Origin: Nocardioides sp. BP30
GTDB taxonomy: Bacteria > Actinomycetota > Actinomycetes > Propionibacteriales > Nocardioidaceae
DNA length: 64,000 bases
Direction: 5' to 3'
Assembly: GCF_029873215.1 (NCBI RefSeq)
Contig: NZ_CP123620.1
Span: 2,170,001 to 2,234,000 of the forward strand
This document shows positions 34,166 to 41,359 of the stretch, in pieces; the stretch's first letter is position 1, and each line of letters opens with the position of its first letter. The position numbers and the translations under genes are program-made. The notes below the pieces were generated by a model that was not told the DNA's origin, made no database searches, and was given only the letters and a program-made list of their open reading frames with translations.

Positions 34166-34600
34166 TCAGTAACCGGAACGGCGGTCGGAGCCGATCTGGA
34201 AGCACAGCGCCCAGATCACCAGCGCGTTGAAGCCGACCAGCACCAGGGACCAGAACGGGTAGTAGGGCAGGAACAGGAAGTTGGCGATCGCGCCGACGAC
34301 GCCGACGACGATGCCGCCGAGGCGTCCCCAGGTCTGGTTGGTCAGGATGCCCACGCCCACGGCGAGCGCGACAGCGCCCACCGCGATGTGGATCCAGCCC
34401 CATGCCGAGACGTCGAACTCGTAGGCATAGTCGATCCCCGTCACGTAGATCTTGTCGTCGGCCACGGCGGCTATCCCCTGCAGGACCTGGAGGATGCCGA
34501 TCATCGACAGCATGCAGGCGGCGAAGATCGCGGTGGACAGGGACAGCATCCCGCGGGCGGGGTTGTCGTCGTCGTCGCGGCGCGGACTGGTGGTGCTCAT
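34166..34600 (-). CDS. Four-helix membrane protein (DUF7144-like), copy A
   Basis: 144 residues with an acidic N-terminus and four membrane helices. Motifs GILQVLQGIAAV, AWGWIHIAVG and NFLFLPYYPFWSLVL recur in the neighbouring paralogue. The family name is from memory and uncertain. Function unknown. 46 bp separate it from copy B upstream, so the two are probably co-transcribed. Confidence 0.8.
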   Translation of the reverse strand: MSTTSPRRDDDDNPARGMLSLSTAIFAACMLSMIGILQVLQGIAAVADDKIYVTGIDYAYEFDVSAWGWIHIAVGAVALAVGVGILTNQTWGRLGGIVVGVVGAIANFLFLPYYPFWSLVLVGFNALVIWALCFQIGSDRRSGY

Positions 34601-34646
34601 CGGCGGACCTCCTGGGTCGGCGGGTCGGGACGGTCGAGGACGGTGG

Positions 34647-35060
34647 TCAGACGCGGCGGGGGATCATGGCGGCCAGGGCCCAGATCACGGCGATGTCGAA
34701 GACGATCAGCACGATCGAGGCCAGCGGGTAGTAGGGCAGGAACAGGAACGTCGCCACGAGCGAGAGGGTCGCGATGAGGATCCCGAGGACGTAGGCGAGT
34801 TCCTGACCGGCCACGATGCCGGCGCCGACGAGCGCGGCCACCACTCCCACGATCAGGAGGATCCAGCCCCACGCGGTGAGGTCCAGCTTGAAGGCGTAGC
34901 CCGACCGCAGGACGAAGACGTCGCCGCCGAGGACGGCTGCCAGCCCCTCGAGGGCCTGCAGGATGCCGAGCAGCACGAGCATCATCCCGGCGAACAGGGC
35001 CAGCCCGGCCGCAGCGAACGACGGGGACCTCTCGTAGCGAGTCGGGAACGGCTCGCTCAT
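34647..35060 (-). CDS. Four-helix membrane protein (DUF7144-like), copy B
   Basis: 137 residues, four helices, with GILQALEGLAAV, AWGWILLIVG and TFLFLPYYPLASIVL matching copy A position by position. Tandem duplication is the obvious origin. It follows the DUF1269 gene by 25 bp in the same direction and probably shares its promoter near 35667. Confidence 0.8.
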   Translation of the reverse strand: MSEPFPTRYERSPSFAAAGLALFAGMMLVLLGILQALEGLAAVLGGDVFVLRSGYAFKLDLTAWGWILLIVGVVAALVGAGIVAGQELAYVLGILIATLSLVATFLFLPYYPLASIVLIVFDIAVIWALAAMIPRRV

Positions 35061-35085
35061 GACGGCTCCACCACGTGGCTCTCGC

Positions 35086-35595
35086 TCAGGCCTCGACGGC
35101 GTCGGACTCGAACACGTCGCGCAGCGCTCGCTCCTGCTCGGCCGAGAGGTTGGTGAAGATCAGCTCCGAGGGCCCGTGCCCGGCGAAGGCGTCGTGGACC
35201 TTGTCCATCACCGCGTCCGACGTCATCACGAACAGGGCCGAGGTCCCGGGCGTCACCTCGTCGCGGATCTTGTTGATGAACCGGTCGTCGATCCCGACAT
35301 CCGTCAGCGACCCCGCGAGAGCGCCGGTGGCTGCGCCGATCGCCGCCCCGAGCAGCGGCACGAAGAAGATCAGCCCGAACAGCAGCCCCCAGAACGCGCC
35401 GCCGAGGGCCCCGCCGCCGGTGAGGTTGTTGAGCTGATGGGTCTTCGGCTTCTTCTTGCCGACCTCCCACGAGACAGTGGCGGCGTCGTGGACCTTGATC
35501 ACCTGCTCCTCGGCGAGCCTGGCCAGCGTGTGGGCCGCCTCGTCGGCTCCGTTCGGCGTGTCGAACCTCCAAACGGTCAGGGTTCCGTTGGCCAT
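35086..35595 (-). CDS. DUF1269-family membrane protein, copy 1
   Basis: 169 residues with N-terminal TLTVWRFDTPNGADEA, a Gly-rich hydrophobic hairpin (GGALGGAFWGLLFGLIFF and GAAIGAATGALAG) and a C-terminal soluble part. The hairpin of closely spaced glycines is typical of the family. Its function is unknown. A homologue is encoded at 40301. ATG 35595 has AAGGAGC upstream. A palindrome copy lies 72 nt before the start, overlapping the end of the SulP gene. Confidence 0.85.
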   Translation of the reverse strand: MANGTLTVWRFDTPNGADEAAHTLARLAEEQVIKVHDAATVSWEVGKKKPKTHQLNNLTGGGALGGAFWGLLFGLIFFVPLLGAAIGAATGALAGSLTDVGIDDRFINKIRDEVTPGTSALFVMTSDAVMDKVHDAFAGHGPSELIFTNLSAEQERALRDVFESDAVEA

Positions 35596-35666
35596 CGTGT
35601 GCTCCTTCGCTGTGAGTGCGCGGGATCCCGCTGACCTCAGCGTGGGCACAACGACTCTCGCGCTGC

Positions 35667-35683
35667 TCACCCGTTCTCGGTGA
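35667..35683. promoter_or_regulatory. 17-bp palindrome site 4 (TCACCCG TTC TCGGTGA)
   Basis: One mismatch to the consensus. It covers the stop codon of SulP copy 2 and lies upstream of the DUF1269 gene; leftward, CACGCT follows after 22 nt. Confidence 0.6.
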
Positions 35684-37379
35684 ACGAGGCGGCGATCGCC
35701 GCCTCGACGGTGCGGTAGATCGCCGGCTCGGCGGAGTCGGCGGCCCGCTCGAGCACGTCGCGGACCTGGCCGACGTCCTCGGCGAGCACGAGCTCGGCCC
35801 CACGGCGGCGCAGGTCGGCCCGAAGCTGGATGAGCATGCCGGTCGCGGTCACGTCGATCGACGGTGTGGTCCGGCCGTCGAGGATCACCAGCCGCAGGTC
35901 GTCGTCCGCGTCGGCGAACGCGCGCACCCGTTCGCGGACGTAGTCGGCGTTCGCGAAGACCAGGGCGGCCTCCACCCGGAGCACGAGTACGCCGGGGACC
36001 TCGGCGTACTCGGGGTTGCGGGTCGTGTCCACCCACGGGCCGGCCGGATGACCGGTCTGCGCGAGCTCGATGCCGCCGACGGGCGCCAGCGGTGCGAGGT
36101 GCGGGCGGGACGTGCGGTCGATGAGGAGCAGCAGCGAGACGCCGATCCCGATCACCAGCCCCGGGAGCGTGTCGAAGACGAGCACGCCGAGCATCGCCGC
36201 GACGGCGCCCACGAAGTCGGCTCGTGCGCTGAGCTGGTAGACCTTGGCCAGCTGACCCGCTCTGACCCGCCACAGCTGTCGCAGGGAGGCGAGGTCGACG
36301 AGCTCGATCACCGCGGCGATGACGATCGCCGCCAGCGTCGCCTCGGGCAGGTTCTCGAACAGGCCGGTCAGGAACAGCAGCGTCAGGACCGTCAGCACCG
36401 CGGCGGTCACGCCGGAAAGCTGCGAGCGCGCTCCCGCCGAGCCGTTGACAGCTGTCTTCGACAGCGAGCCGTTGACCACCATGCCCGAAGCCAGGCCAGC
36501 GCCCAGGTTGGCGCCACCGAGCCCGATGAGCTCGCGGTTGGCGTCGATCTCGTAACCGCTGCGGGCGGCGTACGTCTTGGCGGCGCCGAGGCCCTCGGCG
36601 AACCCGACCAGCATCACTCCGACAGCACCACCGAGCAGGTCGCGGAACTGGTCGAAGGACACGTCGGGGAAGCCGAGCCGGGGAAGGCCCGCCCCGATAT
36701 GCCCGACGATGTCCAGACCATGCTGGTCGAGGTCGAGCCCGGCGGTCAGGCCGATGCAGGCCAGCGCCACCACCAGGGAGCCGGGTAGGAGGGGCAGCCA
36801 GCGGCGGAGCACCAGGAGTGCGGTCAGGCTGGCCAGCCCGACCAGGACGGTGAGCCCGTCGGCATCGCCCAGGTGCCGCAGCACGTCCCAGGCCTTCTCG
36901 AAGAAGTCGCCCGAGCCCTTGCCCACGCCGAGCAGTGCGGGCACCTGGCCGACCATGATGGTCAGCGCCAGGCCGATGATGAAGCCCTTGAGCACCGGTT
37001 CGCTGATGAAGGCCGCCAGGAAGCCCAGGCGCAGCAACCCGGCCAACAGCGCCACGATCCCGGTGGCGACCGCGAGGCCGGCGGTGAGAACGGCCGCCTG
37101 GCCGTGCCCGGTGCCGACCGCCGCGACCACGCCTGCCGACAGCGCGGCGGTCGCCGACATCGGCGCCACGATGAGGTGGCGCGAGGAGCCGAGGAGCGCG
37201 TAGAGCAGCAGCGCCGGCACCGCGGCGTAGAGGCCGACCACCGGCGTGACACCGGCGATGGTGGCGTAGGCCAGCGACTCCGGCACCAGCACCGCCCAGA
37301 CCGTCAGGCCCGCGACCAGGTCGGACCGGACCCATCCGGCCGTGTACGCCGAGAAGGACGGGGCGATCAGCTTGGGCAC
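35667..37379 (-). CDS. SulP-family anion transporter with STAS domain (copy 2)
   Basis: 570 residues. The signature WVRSDLVAGLTVWAVLVPESLAYATIAG is followed by about 12 membrane segments and a STAS domain (from about 440, GVLVLRVEAALVFANADYVRERV). It is clearly diverged from copy 1, hence not a recent duplicate. GTG 37379 is chosen for AAAGGGA upstream and fit to the family N-terminus. Its leader carries a 14-bp hairpin, and a perfect palindrome lies 104 nt upstream. Confidence 0.88.
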   Translation of the reverse strand: MPKLIAPSFSAYTAGWVRSDLVAGLTVWAVLVPESLAYATIAGVTPVVGLYAAVPALLLYALLGSSRHLIVAPMSATAALSAGVVAAVGTGHGQAAVLTAGLAVATGIVALLAGLLRLGFLAAFISEPVLKGFIIGLALTIMVGQVPALLGVGKGSGDFFEKAWDVLRHLGDADGLTVLVGLASLTALLVLRRWLPLLPGSLVVALACIGLTAGLDLDQHGLDIVGHIGAGLPRLGFPDVSFDQFRDLLGGAVGVMLVGFAEGLGAAKTYAARSGYEIDANRELIGLGGANLGAGLASGMVVNGSLSKTAVNGSAGARSQLSGVTAAVLTVLTLLFLTGLFENLPEATLAAIVIAAVIELVDLASLRQLWRVRAGQLAKVYQLSARADFVGAVAAMLGVLVFDTLPGLVIGIGVSLLLLIDRTSRPHLAPLAPVGGIELAQTGHPAGPWVDTTRNPEYAEVPGVLVLRVEAALVFANADYVRERVRAFADADDDLRLVILDGRTTPSIDVTATGMLIQLRADLRRRGAELVLAEDVGQVRDVLERAADSAEPAIYRTVEAAIAASFTENG

Positions 37380-37411
37380 GATGGTCCCTTTCGACGCGTC
37401 GGGCGGACCTT

Positions 37412-37443
37412 CGCCGGTGAGCTCAGCGGTGAGCTCACCGGCG
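37412..37443 (-). promoter_or_regulatory. 5'-leader hairpin of SulP copy 2
   Basis: Perfect 14-bp arms (37412-37425 and 37430-37443) with loop GCGG. Each arm contains the 8-bp palindrome TGAGCTCA, so the element is also a 12-bp direct repeat starting GGTGAGCTCA. If transcription starts near 37447 the hairpin sits at the very 5' end of the mRNA. Confidence 0.65.
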
Positions 37444-37482
37444 TGCCCGCCGCAGCCTAGGCACCGCCGCGGCGACGGGTTG

Positions 37483-37499
37483 TCACCCGCATCGGGTGA
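37483..37499. promoter_or_regulatory. 17-bp palindrome site 5 (TCACCCG CAT CGGGTGA), perfect
   Basis: Perfect 7-bp arms. Leftward it is followed after 23 nt by TAGGCT, the presumed -10 of SulP copy 2. Confidence 0.7.
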
Positions 37500-37667
37500 G
37501 CGCAGACCGCACCGGCCCCAACGTGATGGCAGCGGTGGACGCGTCCCAGCATGGCCTCGAGACGGTGGGGCGACCCGGTGGCCGATCGCGCACGAGCGGC
37601 CCGTGCGCAGCGGCGTACTGCTCGTCCCCGGCCAGTTGCCCACGCAGGCGGGGCGTGCACGTGCTCC

Positions 37668-37684
37668 TCGCCTGAATCCGGTGA
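37668..37684. promoter_or_regulatory. 17-bp palindrome site 6 (TCGCCTG AAT CCGGTGA)
   Basis: The most degenerate copy (three changes). Rightward it is followed after 22 nt by TAGGTT (37707-37712), the presumed -10 of the AI-2E-type operon. Confidence 0.4.
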
Positions 37685-37760
37685 CCCCACCGGTCGGGCC
37701 CGCTCGTAGGTTGGGCCGTCGGCGGGGTTCGGCGGGGTTCGGCGCAGGGAGGGGGCGGCC

Positions 37761-37823
37761 ATGGCACCGGGGGACGGCAGGTCGCTGACCAGCATCGCCG
37801 TGCGGAGCGTGGGGACACGATGA
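37761..37823 (+). CDS. 20-aa upstream ORF coupled to next gene
   Basis: ATG 37761 has GGGAGGGGGCGG upstream and the frame ends in TGA overlapping the next ATG (ATGA at 37820). The product has no recognisable feature. It is likely a leader peptide that brings ribosomes to the following ORF, which lacks a good site of its own. Confidence 0.4.
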   Translation: MAPGDGRSLTSIAVRSVGTR

Positions 37824-38023
37824 CCAGGGCCCTGATCAGGGTGGACGGCGAGATCCCCGAGGACGTCACGAGTGCCTTCCCGCACCTGATCGCACGCCAG
37901 CAGCGGGCCTCGACGACCCTGATCGGGGACGTGATCGACCAGCAGGAGCTGCAGGGCGTGCTCAACCTGCTCAGCGCACTGGGGATCGACGTCGTCGAGG
38001 TGGTGACCATCCCCGATGACTGA
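37820..38023 (+). CDS. Small hypothetical protein (67 aa)
   Basis: A soluble protein predicted beta-alpha-beta (RALIRVDGEIPEDV, QQELQGVLNLLSALGIDVVEVVTIPDD). It overlaps the AI-2E-type gene by 8 nt, so the two are co-translated. Genes of this size with a DVVEVV end often precede membrane proteins in actinobacteria, but no function is known. Confidence 0.65.
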   Translation: MTRALIRVDGEIPEDVTSAFPHLIARQQRASTTLIGDVIDQQELQGVLNLLSALGIDVVEVVTIPDD

Positions 38024-39074
38024 GCGCCTGGTGCCGGGCGTTCCGAGGACGCCGCGCGTCCTGGTCGTCCTGCTCGAGGTCGCGGCGGCCGTCGTCGTCA
38101 TCGCCGGCGCCCGAGTCGCCTCGGCGCTGATCGGGCCGATCTTCCTGGCGCTGGTGGTGACGATCGCCGCCCATCCGCTCCGCGCCCGCCTCGACCGGCA
38201 CCTCCCGCGCTGGGTCTCGTCGCTGATCAGCCTGCTCGTGGTCAACCTGGTGATCGTCGGACTCGGCTGCGTCCTGATCGTCGCGGTCGCGCGCTTCGCC
38301 TCGCTGCTGCCGCAGTACGAGGCGACGTTCGACGAGCACCTCGACCAGCTCACCGCCCATCTGCGCACGCTGTCCGTCTCCCAGGACCAGATCCAGCACC
38401 TGCGCGACCACCTCGACCTGGGTCGGTTGACAGACGTCGTCACCTCGGCGCTCTCGGGGATCTTCGGCGCGCTCTCGGGGTTGCTGTTCATCCTCGCGCT
38501 GGTGCTCTTCATGACCATCGACGGCAGCGGCTTCCCGGCCCGGCTCGCCGAGGCGGCCGAGGCGCGCCCGGCGCTGGTGGAGGCGGTGGTGGGCTTCGCC
38601 CGGGGCACCCGGCGCTACCTGCTCGTCTCGACGGTCTTCGGGCTCATCGTGGCGGTCTGCGACACGGTGGCCCTGGCGATCATGGGCGTTCCGGCTCCGA
38701 TGCTGTGGGGGCTGCTGGCCTTCCTGACCAACTACATCCCCAACATCGGCTTCCTCATCGGACTGGTGCCGCCCGCGGTGCTGGCCGGCCTGGACTCCGG
38801 GCTGGGGCTCCTGATCGCCGTGGTGGTGGTCTACAGCCTGCTGAACCTGGTGATCCAGTCGGCCATCCAGCCGAAGGTGGTCGGCGATGCGGTGGGACTC
38901 TCGACGACCCTCACCTTCCTCTCGCTGGTGTTCTGGTCCTGGGTGATCGGACCGCTGGGCGCGATCTTGGCCATTCCGCTCTCGTTGTTCGTCAAGGCGC
39001 TGCTCATCGACGCTGACCCGGCCAGCCACTGGCTGCGACCCCTGGTGTCCAACCGCGCCCCCGCAGCGCCGTGA
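38016..39074 (+). CDS. AI-2E-family transporter (TerC/PerM-like permease)
   Basis: 352 residues with eight hydrophobic segments, a central soluble helical region (LPQYEATFDEHLDQL), and conserved loops FLTNYIPNIGFLIGLVPPAVLA and IQPKVVGDAVGLSTTLTFLSLVFWSWVIG. Members include the AI-2 exporter TqsA and sodium/proton antiporters, so the substrate is open. It starts inside the preceding small gene and overlaps the truncated SulP gene by 4 nt. Confidence 0.88.
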   Translation: MTERLVPGVPRTPRVLVVLLEVAAAVVVIAGARVASALIGPIFLALVVTIAAHPLRARLDRHLPRWVSSLISLLVVNLVIVGLGCVLIVAVARFASLLPQYEATFDEHLDQLTAHLRTLSVSQDQIQHLRDHLDLGRLTDVVTSALSGIFGALSGLLFILALVLFMTIDGSGFPARLAEAAEARPALVEAVVGFARGTRRYLLVSTVFGLIVAVCDTVALAIMGVPAPMLWGLLAFLTNYIPNIGFLIGLVPPAVLAGLDSGLGLLIAVVVVYSLLNLVIQSAIQPKVVGDAVGLSTTLTFLSLVFWSWVIGPLGAILAIPLSLFVKALLIDADPASHWLRPLVSNRAPAAP

Positions 39075-39613
39075 GCCCACCGGAACGCCCGTCCCAGGAA
39101 CGCCCGTCCCTGAAGACTCTGTACGGCGCGTCGTTGCGCCGGGCGCAGGCACGAGCGGGGCGGTGGCTGGGCCACGAGGCCCGCGAGATCGTCCCGCGCC
39201 GGCACCAATGGCGCCGCGACCTGCTCGCCGGCCTGCCCGGCGCGATCTCGAGCGTGCCGGACGGGATGGCCTCCAGCGTGCTGGCCGGTGTCGGGTCGGC
39301 CCATGGTCTCTACGCCTCCTTCGCCGGCCCCATCGTGGGCGGCCTGACGTCCTCCACCCGCTTGATGGTGGTGACGACGACCAGTGCAGCGGCGCTGGCG
39401 GCCGGGTCCGCACTCTCGGGTTACCAGGCCGGCCCGCAGCGCAACCACGCCCTGCTCTTGCTGACGGTGCTCGCCGGACTGCTGATGGTGGCAGCTGCTC
39501 TCCTCGGCCTCGGGCGCTACATCCGGTTCGTGTCGTATTCGGTGATGCTCGGGTTCCTCACCGGCGTGGCGGTCAACATGGTGCTCGGTCAGCTGCCCGA
39601 TCTGGCCGGGTAG
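39071..39613 (+). pseudogene. Truncated SulP-family transporter (N-terminal third only)
   Basis: 180 codons. After a basic N-terminus the SulP signature (WRRDLLAGLPGAISSVPDGMASSVLAG) and four to five helices are intact, but the frame stops at GQLPDLAG, about one third of family length. No frame downstream continues the transporter and a different gene begins 85 bp later, so an internal deletion, not a point frameshift, is likely. It starts by GTGA overlap with the permease gene, so it may still be translated. No STAS domain is present. Confidence 0.7.
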
Positions 39614-39641
39614 CGCTCGCGCGAAAAGGGGGATGCGAGCG
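39614..39641 (+). terminator. Hairpin at the SulP truncation point
   Basis: CGCTCGC and GCGAGCG arms with a 14-nt loop start immediately after the stop codon. Confidence 0.4.
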
Positions 39642-39698
39642 TGCCGCCGCGGGCGTTGACTCGTCGCGTCCCCGTCCGGGGATCGGGGGGAGGCGGTC

Positions 39699-40301
39699 TT
39701 GTCGGCGACGGTCCTGCTGCTGTTGGGCGCGGTGCTGTGCTTCCTGGGTGCCGTGTCGATCCGGCTCGGCGTGCTGGCCGCGGGGTTCGGCGGCGGCTGG
39801 ATCCTCGCCGAGGTGTTCGACGCCTCCGTGGCGGTTCGGGCGCTGGTCGGCCTCGTCGCGGCCCTGGCGGCGTTCGTCGCCACCCTCCTGGTCGCCAAGC
39901 TGCTGTTCTTCATCGGCGGCCTGTGCGCCGGCGCGGTGCTGGGTGCCAAGCTGTTCGTGGTGGCCGACTCGGGGGTCGGGCACGGCGACCCCGATGTGCT
40001 GCTGGCGTGCATCGTCGTACCGGCGATCGGGGTCCTGTGCGGCTTCCTGGCCGACCGTTGGCAGCGTGGCTTCCTGCGGCTGGCCACCGCAGCCGCCGGA
40101 GCTGCGCTGCTGCTCTCCGGCGTCGGCCGGATCGGATCGGGCGACACCGCGCAGCTGTGGCATCCCGACTCGGCCACCGGCAGCGTCCTGCTCGGGGTGT
40201 CGTGGGTCGTGCTCGCCGTCGTGGGGTACCGGGTGCAGCGCGGGCGCGCGCGGCAGGCACGACGGCACGCCGAGGCTCCCGCCGGGGGAAGGGGGCGGTG
40301 A
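39699..40301 (+). CDS. Multi-pass membrane protein (DUF4203-like)
   Basis: 200 residues with about seven hydrophobic segments and a basic C-terminus. The TTG start at 39699 is supported by GGGGGGAGG 6 nt upstream. The pattern of Gly-rich helices resembles the DUF4203/TMEM198-like family (assignment tentative). Its stop overlaps the next start (TGATG). Function unknown. Confidence 0.75.
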   Translation: MSATVLLLLGAVLCFLGAVSIRLGVLAAGFGGGWILAEVFDASVAVRALVGLVAALAAFVATLLVAKLLFFIGGLCAGAVLGAKLFVVADSGVGHGDPDVLLACIVVPAIGVLCGFLADRWQRGFLRLATAAAGAALLLSGVGRIGSGDTAQLWHPDSATGSVLLGVSWVVLAVVGYRVQRGRARQARRHAEAPAGGRGR

Positions 40302-40837
40302 TGTCCGGGTCCACCACCTTGACGGTCTGGGTCTACGACTCGGCGCTGGGCGCCGCCGCCGGCGAGGTCAGACTCAAGGACCTGGAGCAGCGCAACGCGC
40401 TGGTGGTGCACGACGCCGTCACCGTGACCTGGTTCCCGGGCGCGCACGAGCCACGGATCGGGCACGTCCGGCACCGGGCGTTGCTCAGCGCCGGCCAGGG
40501 CTCGATGCTCGGGGTCATCCTCGGCGCCGCGCTGTTCGTGCCGGTCGCCGGCGTGGCCGTGGGGGCAGGAGCCGGTGTGCTGATGAGCAGGCTGCACGGC
40601 GTCGGCATCGAGCGCTCGCTGCTGGAGGACCTGCGCGCCCGGCTGGCGCCCGGGCGCTCGGCGCTCGTGGTGCTCTCCAGTGAGGCCGATCCCGAGACGG
40701 TCAGGACGTTCGTGTCGCGCGGCCTGGCGCGCGGCGACGTGGAGCTGCTGTACGCGCGCCTCTCCGACGACGCGCCCGCCGAGCTGCGCGCACTCGTCGA
40801 GGAGGCGGTGGCGCGCGACGATTCCGGGTCGCCGTGA
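40301..40837 (+). CDS. DUF1269-family membrane protein, copy 2
   Basis: 178 residues: TLTVWVYDSALGAAAGEVRL at the N-terminus, a Gly-rich hydrophobic hairpin (GQGSMLGVILGAALFVPVAG, VGAGAGVLMS) and a C-terminal domain ending in ELRALVEEAV. Same architecture as the protein encoded at 35086. ATG 40301 shares one base with the upstream stop, and the K+ channel start overlaps its end (GTGA), so the three genes 39699-41349 form one operon. Confidence 0.85.
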   Translation: MSGSTTLTVWVYDSALGAAAGEVRLKDLEQRNALVVHDAVTVTWFPGAHEPRIGHVRHRALLSAGQGSMLGVILGAALFVPVAGVAVGAGAGVLMSRLHGVGIERSLLEDLRARLAPGRSALVVLSSEADPETVRTFVSRGLARGDVELLYARLSDDAPAELRALVEEAVARDDSGSP

Positions 40838-41349
40838 CCATCGCGCACCGGATCCGGCTCGCAGCCCTGCTGGGGGTCATCCTGGCGCTGTACTTCCTGG
40901 TTCCGGTCGACGACCAGGCTCGCGGCGGAATGGCGTTGCGGGTAGCGGTCACCGCCGGACTGTTGTTCGCTCTCGCCGCCCTGGTGCTCGCGCAGGTGCG
41001 GCTCTCCTTGGCGGTACCCGACCGGCACGTGGACGGACTGGTCGGCGCGATCGCGCTGGTCTGGGCCGGGTTCGCGCTGGGCTTCTACCTGCTGCAGGTC
41101 CATCATCCGCACCAGCTGGCGGGCATCCACACCCGCCTCGACGCGCTCTACTTCGCCGCCTCGACGATGCTCACCGTGGGGTACGGCGACATCCACGCCA
41201 CCGGTCAGGTCGCACGAGCGCTCGTGTTGATCCAGATGGCCTTCGACGTGGTGTTCGTCGCCGCTGCCGCCAGCCTCCTGACCACCCGACTGCGCCGGGC
41301 AGCCTCCACGGCGCGGGACCAGCGCCGCGTCCCGCCTGCCGAGGAGTGA
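40834..41349 (+). CDS. Two-pore-helix potassium channel protein
   Basis: 171 residues, four hydrophobic segments with a pore loop STMLTVGYGDI; TVGYGD (114-119) is the K+ selectivity filter. The C-terminus is short and charged with no RCK domain, so gating would be by voltage, pH or stretch. It belongs to the Ion_trans_2 group. Last gene of the three-gene operon. Confidence 0.9.
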   Translation: MTIAHRIRLAALLGVILALYFLVPVDDQARGGMALRVAVTAGLLFALAALVLAQVRLSLAVPDRHVDGLVGAIALVWAGFALGFYLLQVHHPHQLAGIHTRLDALYFAASTMLTVGYGDIHATGQVARALVLIQMAFDVVFVAAAASLLTTRLRRAASTARDQRRVPPAEE

Positions 41350-41359
41350 CGCGGCCTGC

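Larger units (their letters stand above)
37380..37760. other. Divergent intergenic region, no conserved gene
   Basis: About 380 bp between SulP copy 2 (leftward) and a short coupled ORF (rightward). It holds the leader hairpin at 37412, a leftward -10-like TAGGCT (minus strand, 37454-37459), palindrome sites 5 and 6, a rightward TAGGTT (37707-37712) and two exact 10-bp direct repeats GGCGGGGTTC at 37721 and 37731. No conserved protein is encoded. Confidence 0.7.

Noticed and set aside
39590..39700. Frameshift as the cause of the short SulP gene
   Set aside because: None of the other frames after 39613 encodes SulP sequence, so a deletion fits better than a single-base shift.
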